A DNA stretch of 64,000 nucleotides, from assembly GCF_012927045.1 (NCBI RefSeq), contig NZ_JABBFW010000021.1:31564-95563 (forward strand). Reading direction: 5' to 3'. The DNA comes from Azohydromonas caseinilytica. Lineage in GTDB: Bacteria; Pseudomonadota; Gammaproteobacteria; Burkholderiales; Burkholderiaceae_C. The position numbers and the translations under genes were made by a program. This document shows positions 8,703-18,044 of the stretch, one piece after another (the stretch's first letter is position 1; each line of letters starts with the position of its first letter). Under the pieces are notes generated by a model, which saw only the letters and a program-made list of their open reading frames with translations, was not told where the DNA came from and made no database searches.

Positions 8703-9422
8703 TCAGGGCAGGCGCGTGCCTTCGAAGATACGGCGCTTGGCGTTGAGCACGTGCAGGCGCACGGCTTCCGCGGCGTCCTGGGGCGAGCGGCGCGCGATCG
8801 CGTCCATGATGGCCTGGTGCTCGGCCTGGACCGTGCGCACGCGCTCCAGGCTCTTCTTGTCGGTCACGCTGTTGGCCAGCTCCATGAACTGGCGGATCGG
8901 CGCCACGCTGGTCTCGATGGTGTGCAGGAAGAAGGGGTTGTGCGCGGCGCGGGCGATGGCGAAGTGGAAGCGCAGGTCCTCCTCGATGCCGCTGCGCCCG
9001 CTCTCCATGGCCTCGCCCAGCGCCTCGAAGCCGGCGCGCAGGGCGTCCAGGTCCTCGGCGTCGCGGTACTCGGCGGCGGCGGCCGCCGTGCCGGCCTCCA
9101 CGCAGCTGCGGAAGGCGTAGTAGCGCTCGATGTCGGCCAGGCTGGCGATGGGCGGCGTGCTGGCCGCGGGCGCGCCGCCGGGCGCCACCACGTGGCTGCC
9201 CGAGCCGCGGCGGGTCTCGATCACGCCGTCCGAGCGCAGCCGCGACAGCGCCTCGCGCACCGTCGGGCGCGACACGCCGAAGCGGCTGGCGAGCTCGCCC
9301 TCGGTGGGCAGCTTGCCGCCCACGCCGAAGTCGCCGCGCAGGATGGCCTCCACGACGCGGGCGTAGATGCGGTCGGCCAGCGTGCCGCCGCTGTCCTTTT
9401 GCAGGCGGAGTTCTTCGGTCAT
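8703..9422 (-). CDS. second FadR-subfamily GntR transcriptional regulator
   Basis: A 239-residue protein with an N-terminal winged helix (about 15-85; KLPTEGELASRFGVSRPTVREALSRL) and a C-terminal FCD domain (about 95-230; FHFAIARAAHN). It is convergent with the first regulator and the two share domain order and length but differ in sequence. Placed between the uronate operon and the pectate lyase, it could control the lyase or the glucarate genes. Longer frames upstream of the ATG at 9422 are low complexity and unlikely to be translated. Confidence 0.88.
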   Translation of the reverse strand: MTEELRLQKDSGGTLADRIYARVVEAILRGDFGVGGKLPTEGELASRFGVSRPTVREALSRLRSDGVIETRRGSGSHVVAPGGAPAASTPPIASLADIERYYAFRSCVEAGTAAAAAEYRDAEDLDALRAGFEALGEAMESGRSGIEEDLRFHFAIARAAHNPFFLHTIETSVAPIRQFMELANSVTDKKSLERVRTVQAEHQAIMDAIARRSPQDAAEAVRLHVLNAKRRIFEGTRLP

Positions 9423-9694
9423 GGTTGTCTGGCAGCCGGCCGTGCGCGGGCACGGCGGCGGCGTTTGCGGTGGTTGAGCGTGGGCGAATTGTCGCCAACG
9501 TCCGCAACGGGCCTGACAACCGCGCGCTGCCGCCGTGGACACGGCCGGGCAGCGCGCCTGGGCTCGCTTCAACAGCGCGATGAGCCCCGCCAGCCGCGCC
9601 GCATCCGCCTTGAGCCCGTTTCGGGCGGCGGGGCCGCCTGCTGGCCACCCCGCCTGCAGCGCGGCAGCCCCAGGCCGCCGCACCGCTCACGTCA

Positions 9695-11524
9695 TCACGC
9701 CTTCACCGGCGCCACATAGGCAATGAGCTTGCCGAGGTTGCTGACGAAACCGGTGGTCGAGATGCCCTGCGGCTTGGGCTGCGGCGTGTAGTTGCCGTCC
9801 AGGGGCGGGTCGGCCGGGTCGTAGGGCGAGGTGTCGTAGCGGTCGCCCACGTGCTTGCTCTGGTAGGCCGTGCCCGTGTAGGGCGTGCTCGGCCCGTCGC
9901 CGATGTAGCGGTTGGTGGCGGCCGACAGCGCCGTGAGCCAGTAGTTCTTGTCGCCCAGGTCGTTGATCACCGACTGCGCCGCGGCCTCGCTCACCGTGGG
10001 GCTCGCCATCACGCTGCCCGCGAACAGGTCGGCGAAGTCCACCTCGCGCAGCGAGAAGTAGCGCGGCAGTGCGCGCGGCGTGGTGGCCTTGAGCGGCGAG
10101 CGCGCCACCATGTCCGCGATCTGCGCCTCCGTCATTGCCATCAGCTGGGCGTAGGTCTTGCGCAGCCCGGCGATGTCGATGTTGCGGCCGGCCGAGTAGT
10201 GGCTGGGCGTATCGAGGTGGCTGTAGTCCACGTAGTAGGCGCCGTTGTGGATGTTGGAGCCGTAGCGGTGCACGAACAGCGCCTTGTTGGTGCCGAGCTC
10301 GACGAAGGTCGGGTGTGTGCGGGTGCGGATGAGCGGGTTCTGCGCCTTCGCCTCGTCGCTCAGCGGCACGCTCGCCAGCCAGTCGATGGCCGAGGGCACG
10401 CCGTCGAGGTAATGCCGATCGCCGGTGAGGCGGAAGTAGTTGAAGAGCTGCTGGATGTTGGTCTGCGTGGTGTGCGTGGCGAGAGACCGCGGCTCGTAGC
10501 TGCGCGCGCCGGCCGGGGCGCCCGCGGGGCGGCCGTCGGCGGCAGGGGCGGCCAGGTGCTGCAGGCCCCAGCCCGACTGCGCGCCCTCGCGATACTGCAG
10601 CCGCTTGAGGCACTGCATGGCGCGCTGCACCGGCTCGATGAGGTCGGTGCGGCCCAGGCTGACCACGCACATCAGCAGGAACTTGATGTTCTCGCCGGCC
10701 ACGTCGTCGTTGAAGGTGACGTGGCGCGTGTAGTCGCCGTCCTCCATGCCCTGGCGCACGCCGGGCGTGTCGGGAATCTGCTCCGGATTGGGCGCGGGCA
10801 TCTCGGCGGTGCCGTTGACGGCGGGGAAGCGCTGCGGCCAGCCGCCGTCGGCGATGCCGCCCTTGAACTGCGCGTCCAGCACGAACTGGATGGCCTTGTT
10901 CAGCGGCTCCTCGAAGCGCTTGTCACGCTTCTCCAGGTACATGCGCAACAGCACCTGCGAGGCCACCGCCGTGCCGGCGTCGTCGAAGGTGGCGTTGCCG
11001 TAGTAGTGCTGGAACTCCTCCAGGCGCCAGCCGTTCCTGCCGATGGTCTCGTACCAGTCCTTGAGCGAGGCTTCGCCGGCAAAGTCGTGGATGTAGTTCC
11101 AGCCGCCGGCCGGGTGCTGCGCCGCCACCAGCGCCAGCGCCGTGCGCCGGGCCGCCGCGTAGATCACCGGGTCGCCGCTGGCGTGGAAGGCATCGATCAG
11201 GGCATGGCCCACCGAGGGCGTGCCCGGGGGCTGAATCCAGCACATGGTGCGCTTGGCCTCCATCTCGCCCCAGGTGCGCGACAGGTCGGGCAGGTAGTCC
11301 CAGACGTAACCACCGTTGTAGGACACGTTCTCGTCCATGTGCTGCACCGCGCGCCGCATCGCCATCACGGCGTCGCGCACGGTGCCCTGCAGGTGCCCGA
11401 TGCCGGCGCCGGGCACATCGGCCGCCGTCTCGGAAGCGGACAGCAGGGCGTTCTCGCTGCCGCCGCCACAGGCCGCCAGCACCGCCGGGGCCAGGCCGGA
11501 CATCACGAAGGTTCTGCGCTTCAT
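9695..11524 (-). CDS. pectate lyase, polysaccharide lyase family 10, lipoprotein
   Basis: A 609-residue secreted protein. The N-terminus MKRRTFVMSGLAPAVLAAC combines a twin-arginine-like start with a lipobox (LAAC), so it is probably a surface or periplasmic lipoprotein. The body has the PL10 features GGWPQRFP and YTRHVTFNDD and alpha-toroid repeats. It cleaves polygalacturonate by beta-elimination. This is the only polysaccharide-degrading enzyme in the window and the plausible source of galacturonate for udh. A degenerate FadR-type site lies about 105 bases upstream. Exo-acting and unsaturated-uronate enzymes are not present here. Confidence 0.88.
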   Translation of the reverse strand: MKRRTFVMSGLAPAVLAACGGGSENALLSASETAADVPGAGIGHLQGTVRDAVMAMRRAVQHMDENVSYNGGYVWDYLPDLSRTWGEMEAKRTMCWIQPPGTPSVGHALIDAFHASGDPVIYAAARRTALALVAAQHPAGGWNYIHDFAGEASLKDWYETIGRNGWRLEEFQHYYGNATFDDAGTAVASQVLLRMYLEKRDKRFEEPLNKAIQFVLDAQFKGGIADGGWPQRFPAVNGTAEMPAPNPEQIPDTPGVRQGMEDGDYTRHVTFNDDVAGENIKFLLMCVVSLGRTDLIEPVQRAMQCLKRLQYREGAQSGWGLQHLAAPAADGRPAGAPAGARSYEPRSLATHTTQTNIQQLFNYFRLTGDRHYLDGVPSAIDWLASVPLSDEAKAQNPLIRTRTHPTFVELGTNKALFVHRYGSNIHNGAYYVDYSHLDTPSHYSAGRNIDIAGLRKTYAQLMAMTEAQIADMVARSPLKATTPRALPRYFSLREVDFADLFAGSVMASPTVSEAAAQSVINDLGDKNYWLTALSAATNRYIGDGPSTPYTGTAYQSKHVGDRYDTSPYDPADPPLDGNYTPQPKPQGISTTGFVSNLGKLIAYVAPVKA

Positions 11525-11629
11525 CGTCTCTCTCTCTCGGGGGTTCGGTGAGGGGCTGGCCGCGCCGGGAGGAGGAGGGCGCCGCGATGGCGCCATGCCG
11601 GCCAGACAAGACCTGTCCGTGGCGAACAA

Positions 11630-11645
11630 GTTGTAGGACATCGTA
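11630..11645 (-). promoter_or_regulatory. degenerate FadR-type site upstream of the pectate lyase
   Basis: GTTGT-AGG-ACATC matches the operator pattern of the udh promoter except in the last two bases of the right arm. On the minus strand TACGAT overlaps its right edge and could be a -10 box, but I see no good -35. Confidence 0.35.
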
Positions 11646-11864
11646 TGAACTAATGCCGCTTCCTACACCCCAGGAAAATCCCAAGCAGCAGTTCGGCGGA
11701 TTTTTCTGTTAGGAAAAACGGCTGATGGTGATTGAATTGGTGTTGGAAACAGCACGAAATAGATCATCGGTTGACGGACGACTTGTGCTGAAGAGCGCGC
11801 CCGATGCACCGTTCCGGCACAGGCCGGCCCGTAGGCCGGCGCAAGCGGCGAGAGGAGATGCGCG

Positions 11865-12524
11865 ATGGATGAGCTGCTGAGCCGCTCCTGGCAACGGGCC
11901 TGGGGCGCCGTGAGCGGCGCCGAGGGCCACGCGCTGCGCGATGCCCTGGCCATGGCCTATGCCTGCGGTGGCCGCCACTACCACACGCTGCAGCACCTGC
12001 GGGAGACCGTGGCGCTGCTGGAGCCCGCGCTGCCGCTGGCGTGGCACCCGGCCGAGGTCGAGGTGGCGCTGTGGTTCCACGATGCCGTGTACGACCCCCG
12101 TGCCGGCGACAACGAGGCGCGCAGCGCCGAATGGGCGCGCGAGGCGCTGGGCGCGGCCGGGGTCGATGCGGTGGTGGGCGGGCGCGTGGCCGCGCTGATC
12201 CTGGCCACCCGCCACGAGGCCCTGCCCGCCACGCCGGACGCGCGGCTGCTGCTGGACGCGGACCTGGCCATCCTCGGCGCCACGCCGGCGCGCTTCGACG
12301 AGTACGAGCGGCAGGTGCGCCAGGAGTACGCCTGGGTGCCGGAGGAGCGCTTCAGGACGGGCCGGCGCGCGCTGCTGCAGCGCCTGCTGGAGCGCCCGGC
12401 GCTGTACGCCACCGACCACTTCAGGCAGCGCTTCGAGGCGCCGGCGCGCGCCAACCTGGCGCGCTCGCTGGCGCGCCTGGCCGGCTCCGACGACGCAGGC
12501 CGGGGCGCCGCACCGCAGAAGTGA
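11865..12524 (+). CDS. HD-superfamily metal-dependent phosphohydrolase
   Basis: A 219-residue helical protein of the predicted HD phosphohydrolase group. Metal ligands are visible as GRHYHTLQHL (about 32-41), the HD pair in ALWFHDAVYD (about 64-73), His in ATRHEA and Asp in LLDADLAIL. A GAGGAG ribosome site precedes the ATG. The substrate of this group is not known. It stands alone between the divergent pectate lyase and a lipoprotein gene. Confidence 0.8.
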   Translation: MDELLSRSWQRAWGAVSGAEGHALRDALAMAYACGGRHYHTLQHLRETVALLEPALPLAWHPAEVEVALWFHDAVYDPRAGDNEARSAEWAREALGAAGVDAVVGGRVAALILATRHEALPATPDARLLLDADLAILGATPARFDEYERQVRQEYAWVPEERFRTGRRALLQRLLERPALYATDHFRQRFEAPARANLARSLARLAGSDDAGRGAAPQK

Positions 12525-12636
12525 GCCGGGCCGGGCGGTCTTGAACGCGGCCCGGGGTGCCCGGTGGGGGCAATGCCGGGCGCCGGGGCGGGGCGCCGCC
12601 ACAATCGCCGCTCCACCCGATGCGAGGAGGCGAGCG

Positions 12637-13182
12637 ATGTCCCATTCCTCCATGGCGCTGCGCGGCGGCCTCGGGGCCTTGGCCCTGCTGCTGGCCGGCT
12701 GCGGCAGCCTGCAGCCCGGCCCATCCGCGCCCGAGGTGCCGGACCCGTTGAAGCCTCCGGCCAACGAGCAGCTGGCGCTGCGGGTGCCGGCGCGGGGCGT
12801 GCAGGTCTACGAGTGCCGCCTCAAGGCCAACGCCCAGGGCTACGAGTGGGCCCTCGTCGCGCCCGAGGCCGAGCTGTTCGACACGCGCGGCCGGCGCATC
12901 GGCCGCCACTACGTCGGCCCGCACTGGGAGGCCGACGACGGCAGCCGCGTCGCCGGCATGGTGAAGGAGCGTGCCGACGCGCCCACGCCCGACGCCATTC
13001 CCTGGCTGCTGCTCAGCGCCCGCTCCGTGGGCGGGGAGGGCCTGTTCAGCCGGGTCAGCAGCATCCAGCGCATCCACACCGTGGGGGGCACGGCGCCCAA
13101 GTCAGGCTGCTCGGCCGCGCGCACTGGCACCTCGGTGCGGGTGCCCTACACGGCGGACTACCTGTTCTTCCGTCCGCGCTGA
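12637..13182 (+). CDS. DUF3455-type lipoprotein
   Basis: A 181-residue protein with a lipoprotein signal (ALLLAGC, about residue 20) followed by a domain resembling DUF3455: GVQVYEC, a W-A-L-V-A-P-E-A-E-L strand, GRHYVGPHWEADDGS and a C-terminal TADYLFFRP. I chose the ATG at 12637 because GAGGAGG lies directly upstream; the longer frame lacks this. Function unknown; homologues are secreted proteins in bacteria and fungi. Confidence 0.78.
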   Translation: MSHSSMALRGGLGALALLLAGCGSLQPGPSAPEVPDPLKPPANEQLALRVPARGVQVYECRLKANAQGYEWALVAPEAELFDTRGRRIGRHYVGPHWEADDGSRVAGMVKERADAPTPDAIPWLLLSARSVGGEGLFSRVSSIQRIHTVGGTAPKSGCSAARTGTSVRVPYTADYLFFRPR

Positions 13183-13258
13183 ATCCGTCCGCCCTCCGCC
13201 ATCCTCCAGCGCCGGGCCCAGGCCGGCGGGCTACGTGTTCTCCCCAATCCGGCATGCC

Positions 13259-13290
13259 TTGTCTTGGTGTGACGCTAGTTGTACGATGAC
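13259..13290 (+). promoter_or_regulatory. predicted promoter with operator-like site for the tctC-gudD transcript
   Basis: TTGTCT, 17 bases, then TACGAT gives a plausible promoter. The -10 region overlaps TAGTTGTACGA (13276-13286), identical over 11 bases to the complement of the udh operator, although the right half of the palindrome is degraded. The leader to the tctC start is about 150 bases. Confidence 0.45.
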
Positions 13291-13444
13291 CGACAACAGA
13301 CACATGTTCTCGGGCGCAACCCGGTCCAGGCATTCACGGCTGCGGCCGATGATGTCCGGCCGGGCGTCGGGGAGCGCGCGCCCGGAAGGCGCGGGTGACC
13401 CGCAGCCAGCCAGCGTTCCGGTCCGGATCAAGGAGACAACCCCA

Positions 13445-14419
13445 ATGCTTCGTCGAACCCTGTTGAGCGTTGCCACCGCCGCGGCAGCCTTGTGCGTCGC
13501 CGGCCCCGTCCTGGCGCAGGCCTGGCCGGCCAAGCCGGTGACGATGGTGGTGCCGTTCCCGCCCGGCGGATCGACCGACATGATCGCCCGCACCCTGGCC
13601 TCGGGCCTGCAGGCAAGGCTGGGCCAGACCTTCATCGTGGACAACAAGGCCGGCGCCACCGGCACCATCGGCGCGGCGCAGGTGAAGCGCGCACCGGCCG
13701 ACGGCTACACGCTGCTGGTGGCCTCGCTGGGCCCGTACGTGATCGCGCCGCACCTGCTCAAGAACGTGCCCTACGACGCGACCAAGGACTTCGACTACAT
13801 CACGGTGGCGGTGCAGGCGCCCAACGTGCTGGTGGTGCCGGCGGCCTCGTCCTACAAGACCGTGGCCGACCTGCTGGCCGCGCTCAAGAAGGACCCGGGC
13901 AAGCTCACCTTCGCCTCCTCGGGCAACGGCTCCTCGGACCACCTCACGGCCGAGCTGTTCTGGGCCCAGACCGGCACCCAGGCCTCGCACGTGCCCTACA
14001 AGGGCGGCGCCCCGGCCATCACCGACCTGCTGGGCGCGGTGGTGGACGCCTCGTTCCAGAACATCAACGCCGTGATCCAGCACATCAACGCCGGCAAGCT
14101 GCGCGCGCTGGCCGTCACCGGCGACAAGCGCGCCGCGCTGCTGCCGCAGGTGCCCACGCTGGGCGAGGCGGGCGTCAAGGGCGTGGACGTGTACTCCTGG
14201 CAGGCCGTGGCCGGCCCCAAGGGCCTGCCCGCCGACGTGAAGACCAAGCTCGCCAGCAACATCGCCGCGGTGCTCAACGAGCCCGCGGTGAAGGGCAAGC
14301 TCACCGAGCAGGGCTTCGAGATCGTGGCCAACACGCCCGAGCAGTTCGCCAGGTTCCAGGCCGCCGAGTACGCGCGCTGGAAGAACGTGATCGAGACACG
14401 AAAGATCACGGCCGACTGA
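13445..14419 (+). CDS. tctC: Bug/TctC-type tripartite tricarboxylate solute-binding protein
   Basis: A 324-residue periplasmic binding protein with a signal peptide ending near residue 25 (PVLAQA). Family landmarks: [32 protein letters not shown], and the [17 protein letters not shown] loop. AAGGAGA lies upstream of the ATG. No TctA or TctB membrane genes are in the window, as is common for the many orphan Bug proteins of Burkholderiales. Placement directly before gudD suggests a glucarate- or galactarate-related ligand, by inference only. Confidence 0.88.
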   Translation: MLRRTLLSVATAAAALCVAGPVLAQAWPAKPVTMVVPFPPGGSTDMIARTLASGLQARLGQTFIVDNKAGATGTIGAAQVKRAPADGYTLLVASLGPYVIAPHLLKNVPYDATKDFDYITVAVQAPNVLVVPAASSYKTVADLLAALKKDPGKLTFASSGNGSSDHLTAELFWAQTGTQASHVPYKGGAPAITDLLGAVVDASFQNINAVIQHINAGKLRALAVTGDKRAALLPQVPTLGEAGVKGVDVYSWQAVAGPKGLPADVKTKLASNIAAVLNEPAVKGKLTEQGFEIVANTPEQFARFQAAEYARWKNVIETRKITAD

Positions 14420-14508
14420 GGCGCCACCTTGCCGTGCCGGGGCCGGCCGCCAGGGCTGCCCGGCCCGCCGCATCCCCCCGGTTTTCGCCGCCCCAACGTG
14501 GATTCCCG

Positions 14509-15837
14509 ATGAGCACCACCCCCACCGTCACTTCCCTGCAGGCCATTCCCGTCGCCGGGCGCGACAGCATGCTGCTCAACCTCAGCGGCGCGCATGCCCC
14601 GTACTTCACGCGCAACCTGCTCGTGCTCACCGACAGCGCCGGGCGCACCGGCGTGGGCGAGGTCCCCGGCGGCGAGGCCATCCGCCAGACGCTCGAAGAC
14701 GCGCGCGAGCTGGTCGTGGGCCGCAAGCTCGGCGACTGGCAGGCCGTGCTCACCGAGATCCGCACCCGCTTCGCCGACCGCGACGCCGGCGGGCGGGGAC
14801 TGCAGACCTTCGACCTGCGCACCACCATCCACGCCGTCACGGCCGTGGAGTCGGCGCTGCTGGACCTGCTGGGCCAGGAGCTGGAAGTGCCGGTGTGCGC
14901 GCTGCTGGGCGAGGGCCAGCAGCGCGACGCGGTGCCGATGCTGGGCTACCTGTTCTACATCGGCGACCGCAACAAGACCGATCTGCCCTACGACAGCGCG
15001 CCCGACGCCGACGACGAGTGGCTGCGCATCCGCCACGAGGCGGCGATGACGCCCGAAGCCGTGGTGAAGCTGGCCGAGGCCGCGCAGGCGCGCTACGGCT
15101 TCCAGGACTTCAAGCTCAAGGGCGGCGTGCTGCGCGGCGAGGAGGAGGTCGAGGCCATCAAGGCGCTCAAGGCGCGCTTTCCGGATGCGCGCATCACGCT
15201 CGACCCCAACGGCGGCTGGCTGCTGAAAGACGCGATCCGCCTCATGCGCGACATGCACGGCGTGCTGGCCTATGCCGAGGACCCCTGCGGCGCCGAGGGC
15301 GGCTTCTCCGGCCGCGAGGTGATGGCCGAGTTCCGCCGCGCCACGGGGCTGCCCACGGCCACCAACATGATCGCCACCGACTGGCGCCAGTTCGTGCACT
15401 CGCTGGTGCTGCAGTCGGTGGACATCCCGCTGGCCGACCCGCACTTCTGGACCATGCAGGGCGCCGTGCGCGTGGGCCAGACCTGCCGCGATTTCGGCCT
15501 GACCTGGGGCTCGCACTCCAACAACCACTTCGACGTCTCGCTGGCGATGTTCACGCACGCCGCCGCCGCGGTGCCGGGCCGGGTGACGGCCATCGACACG
15601 CACTGGATCTGGCAGGACGGGCAGTTCCTGACCAAGCAGCCGCTGCGCATCGTCGGCGGCGAGGTGGCGGTGCCGAAGAAGCCGGGCCTGGGCGTGGAGC
15701 TGGACATGGACGCCGTGATGAAGGCCAACGCCCTGTACCAGCAGCACGGGCTGGGCGCGCGCGACGACGCCATCGCCATGCAGTACCTGATCCCGGGCTG
15801 GACCTTCGACAACAAGCGGCCCTGCCTGGTGCGCTGA
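14509..15837 (+). CDS. gudD: glucarate dehydratase
   Basis: A 442-residue enolase-superfamily enzyme. Catalytic features typical of GudD are present: the KxK motif in FQDFKLKGG (about 200), metal ligands in [16 protein letters not shown] and TNMIATD, and the His-containing GSHSNNHFD (about 337). It dehydrates D-glucarate (and L-idarate) to 5-dehydro-4-deoxy-D-glucarate, the same product that GarD makes from galactarate, so the two branches converge. It follows tctC by 89 bases and is followed by a strong terminator-like hairpin. Confidence 0.95.
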   Translation: MSTTPTVTSLQAIPVAGRDSMLLNLSGAHAPYFTRNLLVLTDSAGRTGVGEVPGGEAIRQTLEDARELVVGRKLGDWQAVLTEIRTRFADRDAGGRGLQTFDLRTTIHAVTAVESALLDLLGQELEVPVCALLGEGQQRDAVPMLGYLFYIGDRNKTDLPYDSAPDADDEWLRIRHEAAMTPEAVVKLAEAAQARYGFQDFKLKGGVLRGEEEVEAIKALKARFPDARITLDPNGGWLLKDAIRLMRDMHGVLAYAEDPCGAEGGFSGREVMAEFRRATGLPTATNMIATDWRQFVHSLVLQSVDIPLADPHFWTMQGAVRVGQTCRDFGLTWGSHSNNHFDVSLAMFTHAAAAVPGRVTAIDTHWIWQDGQFLTKQPLRIVGGEVAVPKKPGLGVELDMDAVMKANALYQQHGLGARDDAIAMQYLIPGWTFDNKRPCLVR

Positions 15838-15847
15838 CAGCTTGCCC

Positions 15848-15886
15848 GCGCCGCCGCTGGGCCGCAGCCCGCGGCGGCGCCTTTTT
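15848..15886 (+). terminator. intrinsic terminator after gudD
   Basis: Ten-base GC-only arms (GCGCCGCCGC and its complement), extended inward by GGG/CCC, are followed by CTTTTT. It lies 64 bases before the aldolase gene, inside what is otherwise a collinear pathway cluster. Confidence 0.75.
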
Positions 15887-15949
15887 CACCCACTCACGAC
15901 CCCGCCTGAAACCTCACTCAGGCCACCGAACCCCAAGGCTGGAGATGCC

Positions 15950-16744
15950 ATGAGAGAAAACCGTTTGCGCTCGCTGTGGAAGTCCGGGGGCGCCGCCGTC
16001 AACGGCTGGCTCGCCATCCCCAACGGCTTTGCCGCGGAAGTCATGGCCCACCAGGGCTGGGACACGCTGACCATCGACGTGCAGCACGGCGTGGTGGACT
16101 ACCAGGCCATGGTGCAGATGATGCAGGCCATCTCCACCACCGACACCGTGCCGGTGGTGCGCGCGCCCTGGCTGGAGCCGGGCATCCTGATGAAGATCCT
16201 TGACGCGGGCGCCTACGGCGTGATCTGCCCGATGGTCAACACGCGCGAGGACGCGCAGAAGCTCGTGGCCTACACGAGCTACGCCCCGCGCGGCGTGCGC
16301 AGCTTCGGCCCGGTGCGCGCGCTGTACTACGGCGGCGCCGACTACCCCGAGCACGCCAACGACACCGTCGTGCGCTTCGCCATGATCGAGACCGCCCAGG
16401 CGCTGGACAACCTGGACGACATCCTCTCGGTCGAAGGGCTGGACGCCATCTACATCGGCCCCTCGGACCTGTCGCTGTCGCTGGGCTGCAAGCCCACCTT
16501 CGACGACCTGGACCCGAAGGCGGCGCAGGCCGTGGACCACATCCTGGAGCGTGCCAAGGCGCACGGCGTGGTCGCGGGCATCCACAACGGCCGCACCGAC
16601 GTGGCGCTGGCGCGCATCGCCAAGGGCTTCCAGTTCGTCACGATCAGCTCGGATGCGCGGCTGCTGGCTTCGGGGTCGCAGCAGATCCTGAAGGAGATGC
16701 GGGCGCAACCGGTGGCGCAGCCTCCGGCCTCGGGCACGTACTGA
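15950..16744 (+). CDS. garL: HpcH/HpaI-family aldolase, probable 5-keto-4-deoxy-D-glucarate aldolase
   Basis: A 264-residue class II pyruvate aldolase of the HpcH/HpaI family. Visible are the active-site His in TIDVQHGVVDY (about 45), the Arg in VPVVRAPW, the metal-binding Glu in AMIETAQAL and the Asp in IGPSDLSLS. In this pathway it would cleave 5-dehydro-4-deoxy-D-glucarate to pyruvate and tartronate semialdehyde. The family has several substrates; the assignment rests on lying between gudD and garR. The start follows GGAGATGCC. Confidence 0.82.
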   Translation: MRENRLRSLWKSGGAAVNGWLAIPNGFAAEVMAHQGWDTLTIDVQHGVVDYQAMVQMMQAISTTDTVPVVRAPWLEPGILMKILDAGAYGVICPMVNTREDAQKLVAYTSYAPRGVRSFGPVRALYYGGADYPEHANDTVVRFAMIETAQALDNLDDILSVEGLDAIYIGPSDLSLSLGCKPTFDDLDPKAAQAVDHILERAKAHGVVAGIHNGRTDVALARIAKGFQFVTISSDARLLASGSQQILKEMRAQPVAQPPASGTY

Positions 16745-16761
16745 TCGCGGCAAGAAGGATG

Positions 16762-16836
16762 CCGTTCGGGCTGAGCCTGTCGAAGCCTTGTTGCCCGGCC
16801 GGGCGGCAGGCCCTTCGACACGCTCAGGGCGAACGG
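16762..16836. repeat. dispersed inverted repeat (CCGTTCGGGCTGAGCC type)
   Basis: Imperfect arms of about 26 bases, beginning CCGTTCGGGCTGAGCCTGTC and ending in its near complement, surround a short GC-rich loop. A shorter copy lies at 59031-59079. This is a common small intergenic repeat of proteobacterial genomes. Confidence 0.8.
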
Positions 16837-16884
16837 TGAACCGGAACCCTCTTTCCTCTCTCGTTTGGTAGCAAAGGAAACCTC

Positions 16885-17790
16885 ATGAACATCGGATTCA
16901 TCGGCCTGGGCATCATGGGCACGCCCATGGCGCTGCACCTCGTCAACGCCGGGCACCAGCTCTTCGTCAACACCGTGGGCAACGTGCCCGAGGCCGTCAC
17001 CGCGGCGGGCGCCAAGGTCTGCGCCAACGCGGCCGAGGTCACGCGCCAGTCCGAGATCGTCTTCACCATGGTGCCGGACACGCCGGACGTGGAAGCCGTG
17101 CTGTTCGGCGAGAACGGCGTGGCCAGCGCGCTGCAGGCCGGCGCCGGCGGTCAGCGCAAGGTGATCGTGGACATGAGCTCCATCTCGCCGATGGCCACCA
17201 AGACCTTCGCGCAGAAGATCAACGCGCTGGGCGCCGACTACATCGACGCGCCGGTCTCCGGCGGCGAGGTGGGCGCCAAGGCGGCGTCGCTGACCATCAT
17301 GTGCGGCGGCGACGAGGCGGTGTTCGAGAAGGTGCGCCCGCTGCTGGAGAAGATGGGCAAGAACATCACGCTGGTGGGCGGCAACGGCGACGGCCAGACC
17401 ACCAAGGTGGCCAACCAGATCATCGTGGCGCTGAACATCGCCGCCGTGGGCGAGGCGCTGATCTTCGCCAGCAAGGCCGGCGCCGATCCGGCCAAGGTGC
17501 GCCAGGCGCTGATGGGCGGCTTCGCCTCCAGCCGCATCCTGGAGGTGCACGGCGAGCGCATGATCAAGCGCACCTTCGACCCGGGCTTCCGCATCAAGCT
17601 GCACCAGAAGGACCTGGGCCTGGCGCTGCAGGGCGCGCGCGAGCTGGGCCTGGCCCTGCCGCAGACCGCCAACGCCGCGCAGCTGATGCAGGTGCTGGCC
17701 GCCAACGGCATGGCCGACCTGGACCACTCGGCGCTGGTGCGGGCGCTGGAGATCATGGGCAACCATGAGGTGGCGCAGAAGGCGGAGTGA
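16885..17790 (+). CDS. garR: tartronate semialdehyde reductase
   Basis: A 301-residue beta-hydroxyacid dehydrogenase. The N-terminal Rossmann motif GFIGLGIMGTPM (about 4-15), the substrate-binding DAPVSGGEVGA (about 118-128) and the catalytic lysine in TTKVANQII (about 172) are all in place. It reduces tartronate semialdehyde from the aldolase to D-glycerate with NAD(P)H. The next gene phosphorylates glycerate, so order follows the pathway. A dispersed repeat separates it from the aldolase gene, and another follows it. Confidence 0.93.
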   Translation: MNIGFIGLGIMGTPMALHLVNAGHQLFVNTVGNVPEAVTAAGAKVCANAAEVTRQSEIVFTMVPDTPDVEAVLFGENGVASALQAGAGGQRKVIVDMSSISPMATKTFAQKINALGADYIDAPVSGGEVGAKAASLTIMCGGDEAVFEKVRPLLEKMGKNITLVGGNGDGQTTKVANQIIVALNIAAVGEALIFASKAGADPAKVRQALMGGFASSRILEVHGERMIKRTFDPGFRIKLHQKDLGLALQGARELGLALPQTANAAQLMQVLAANGMADLDHSALVRALEIMGNHEVAQKAE

Positions 17791-17845
17791 GGCTTGTCAG
17801 TCTTGCGGCCTCGTGCGCATGGGTGCGCAGGCCGTAGACGAAACG

Positions 17846-17960
17846 TCGTCATTCCCGCGAAAGCGGGAATCCAAGTTCCGCAGCCTCACGTAGTGCCACG
17901 CAAAGCCGCCGGCCTGCTGGCCGGCCAAACATGGATGCCCGCGTACGCGGGCATGACGAC
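17846..17960. repeat. REP-like inverted doublet
   Basis: Two small palindromes (CCCGCGAAAGCGGG and CCCGCGTACGCGGG) lie in inverted orientation about 70 bases apart; the outer ends GTCGTCATTCCCGC and GCGGGCATGACGAC match as an inverted repeat in 13 of 14 bases. This is the well-known family of mobile-looking intergenic repeats. It sits between garR and the glycerate kinase gene; a related single palindrome is at 52601-52657. Confidence 0.85.
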
Positions 17961-18044
17961 TTGGTTGGCTCACGGCCTGCGCATCGGTGATCGCTGGAGG
18001 CCTCCTCTTCAGCGCTTACTGAACCACTGATCAAGGACCTGCCC

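Noticed and set aside
13280..13444. Possible riboswitch in the 150-base leader of the tctC-gudD transcript
   Set aside because: I could not find conserved motifs of any known riboswitch class, and the operator-like site explains regulation better.
16762..16836. Possible insertion sequence ends
   Set aside because: Arms enclose only a few bases and there is no transposase; it is a small dispersed repeat.
17800..18030. Small plus-strand frame between garR and the glycerate kinase
   Set aside because: It is translated from the REP-like doublet (the VVIPAKAGIQ and MPAYAGMTTW signatures of such repeats) and is not a gene.
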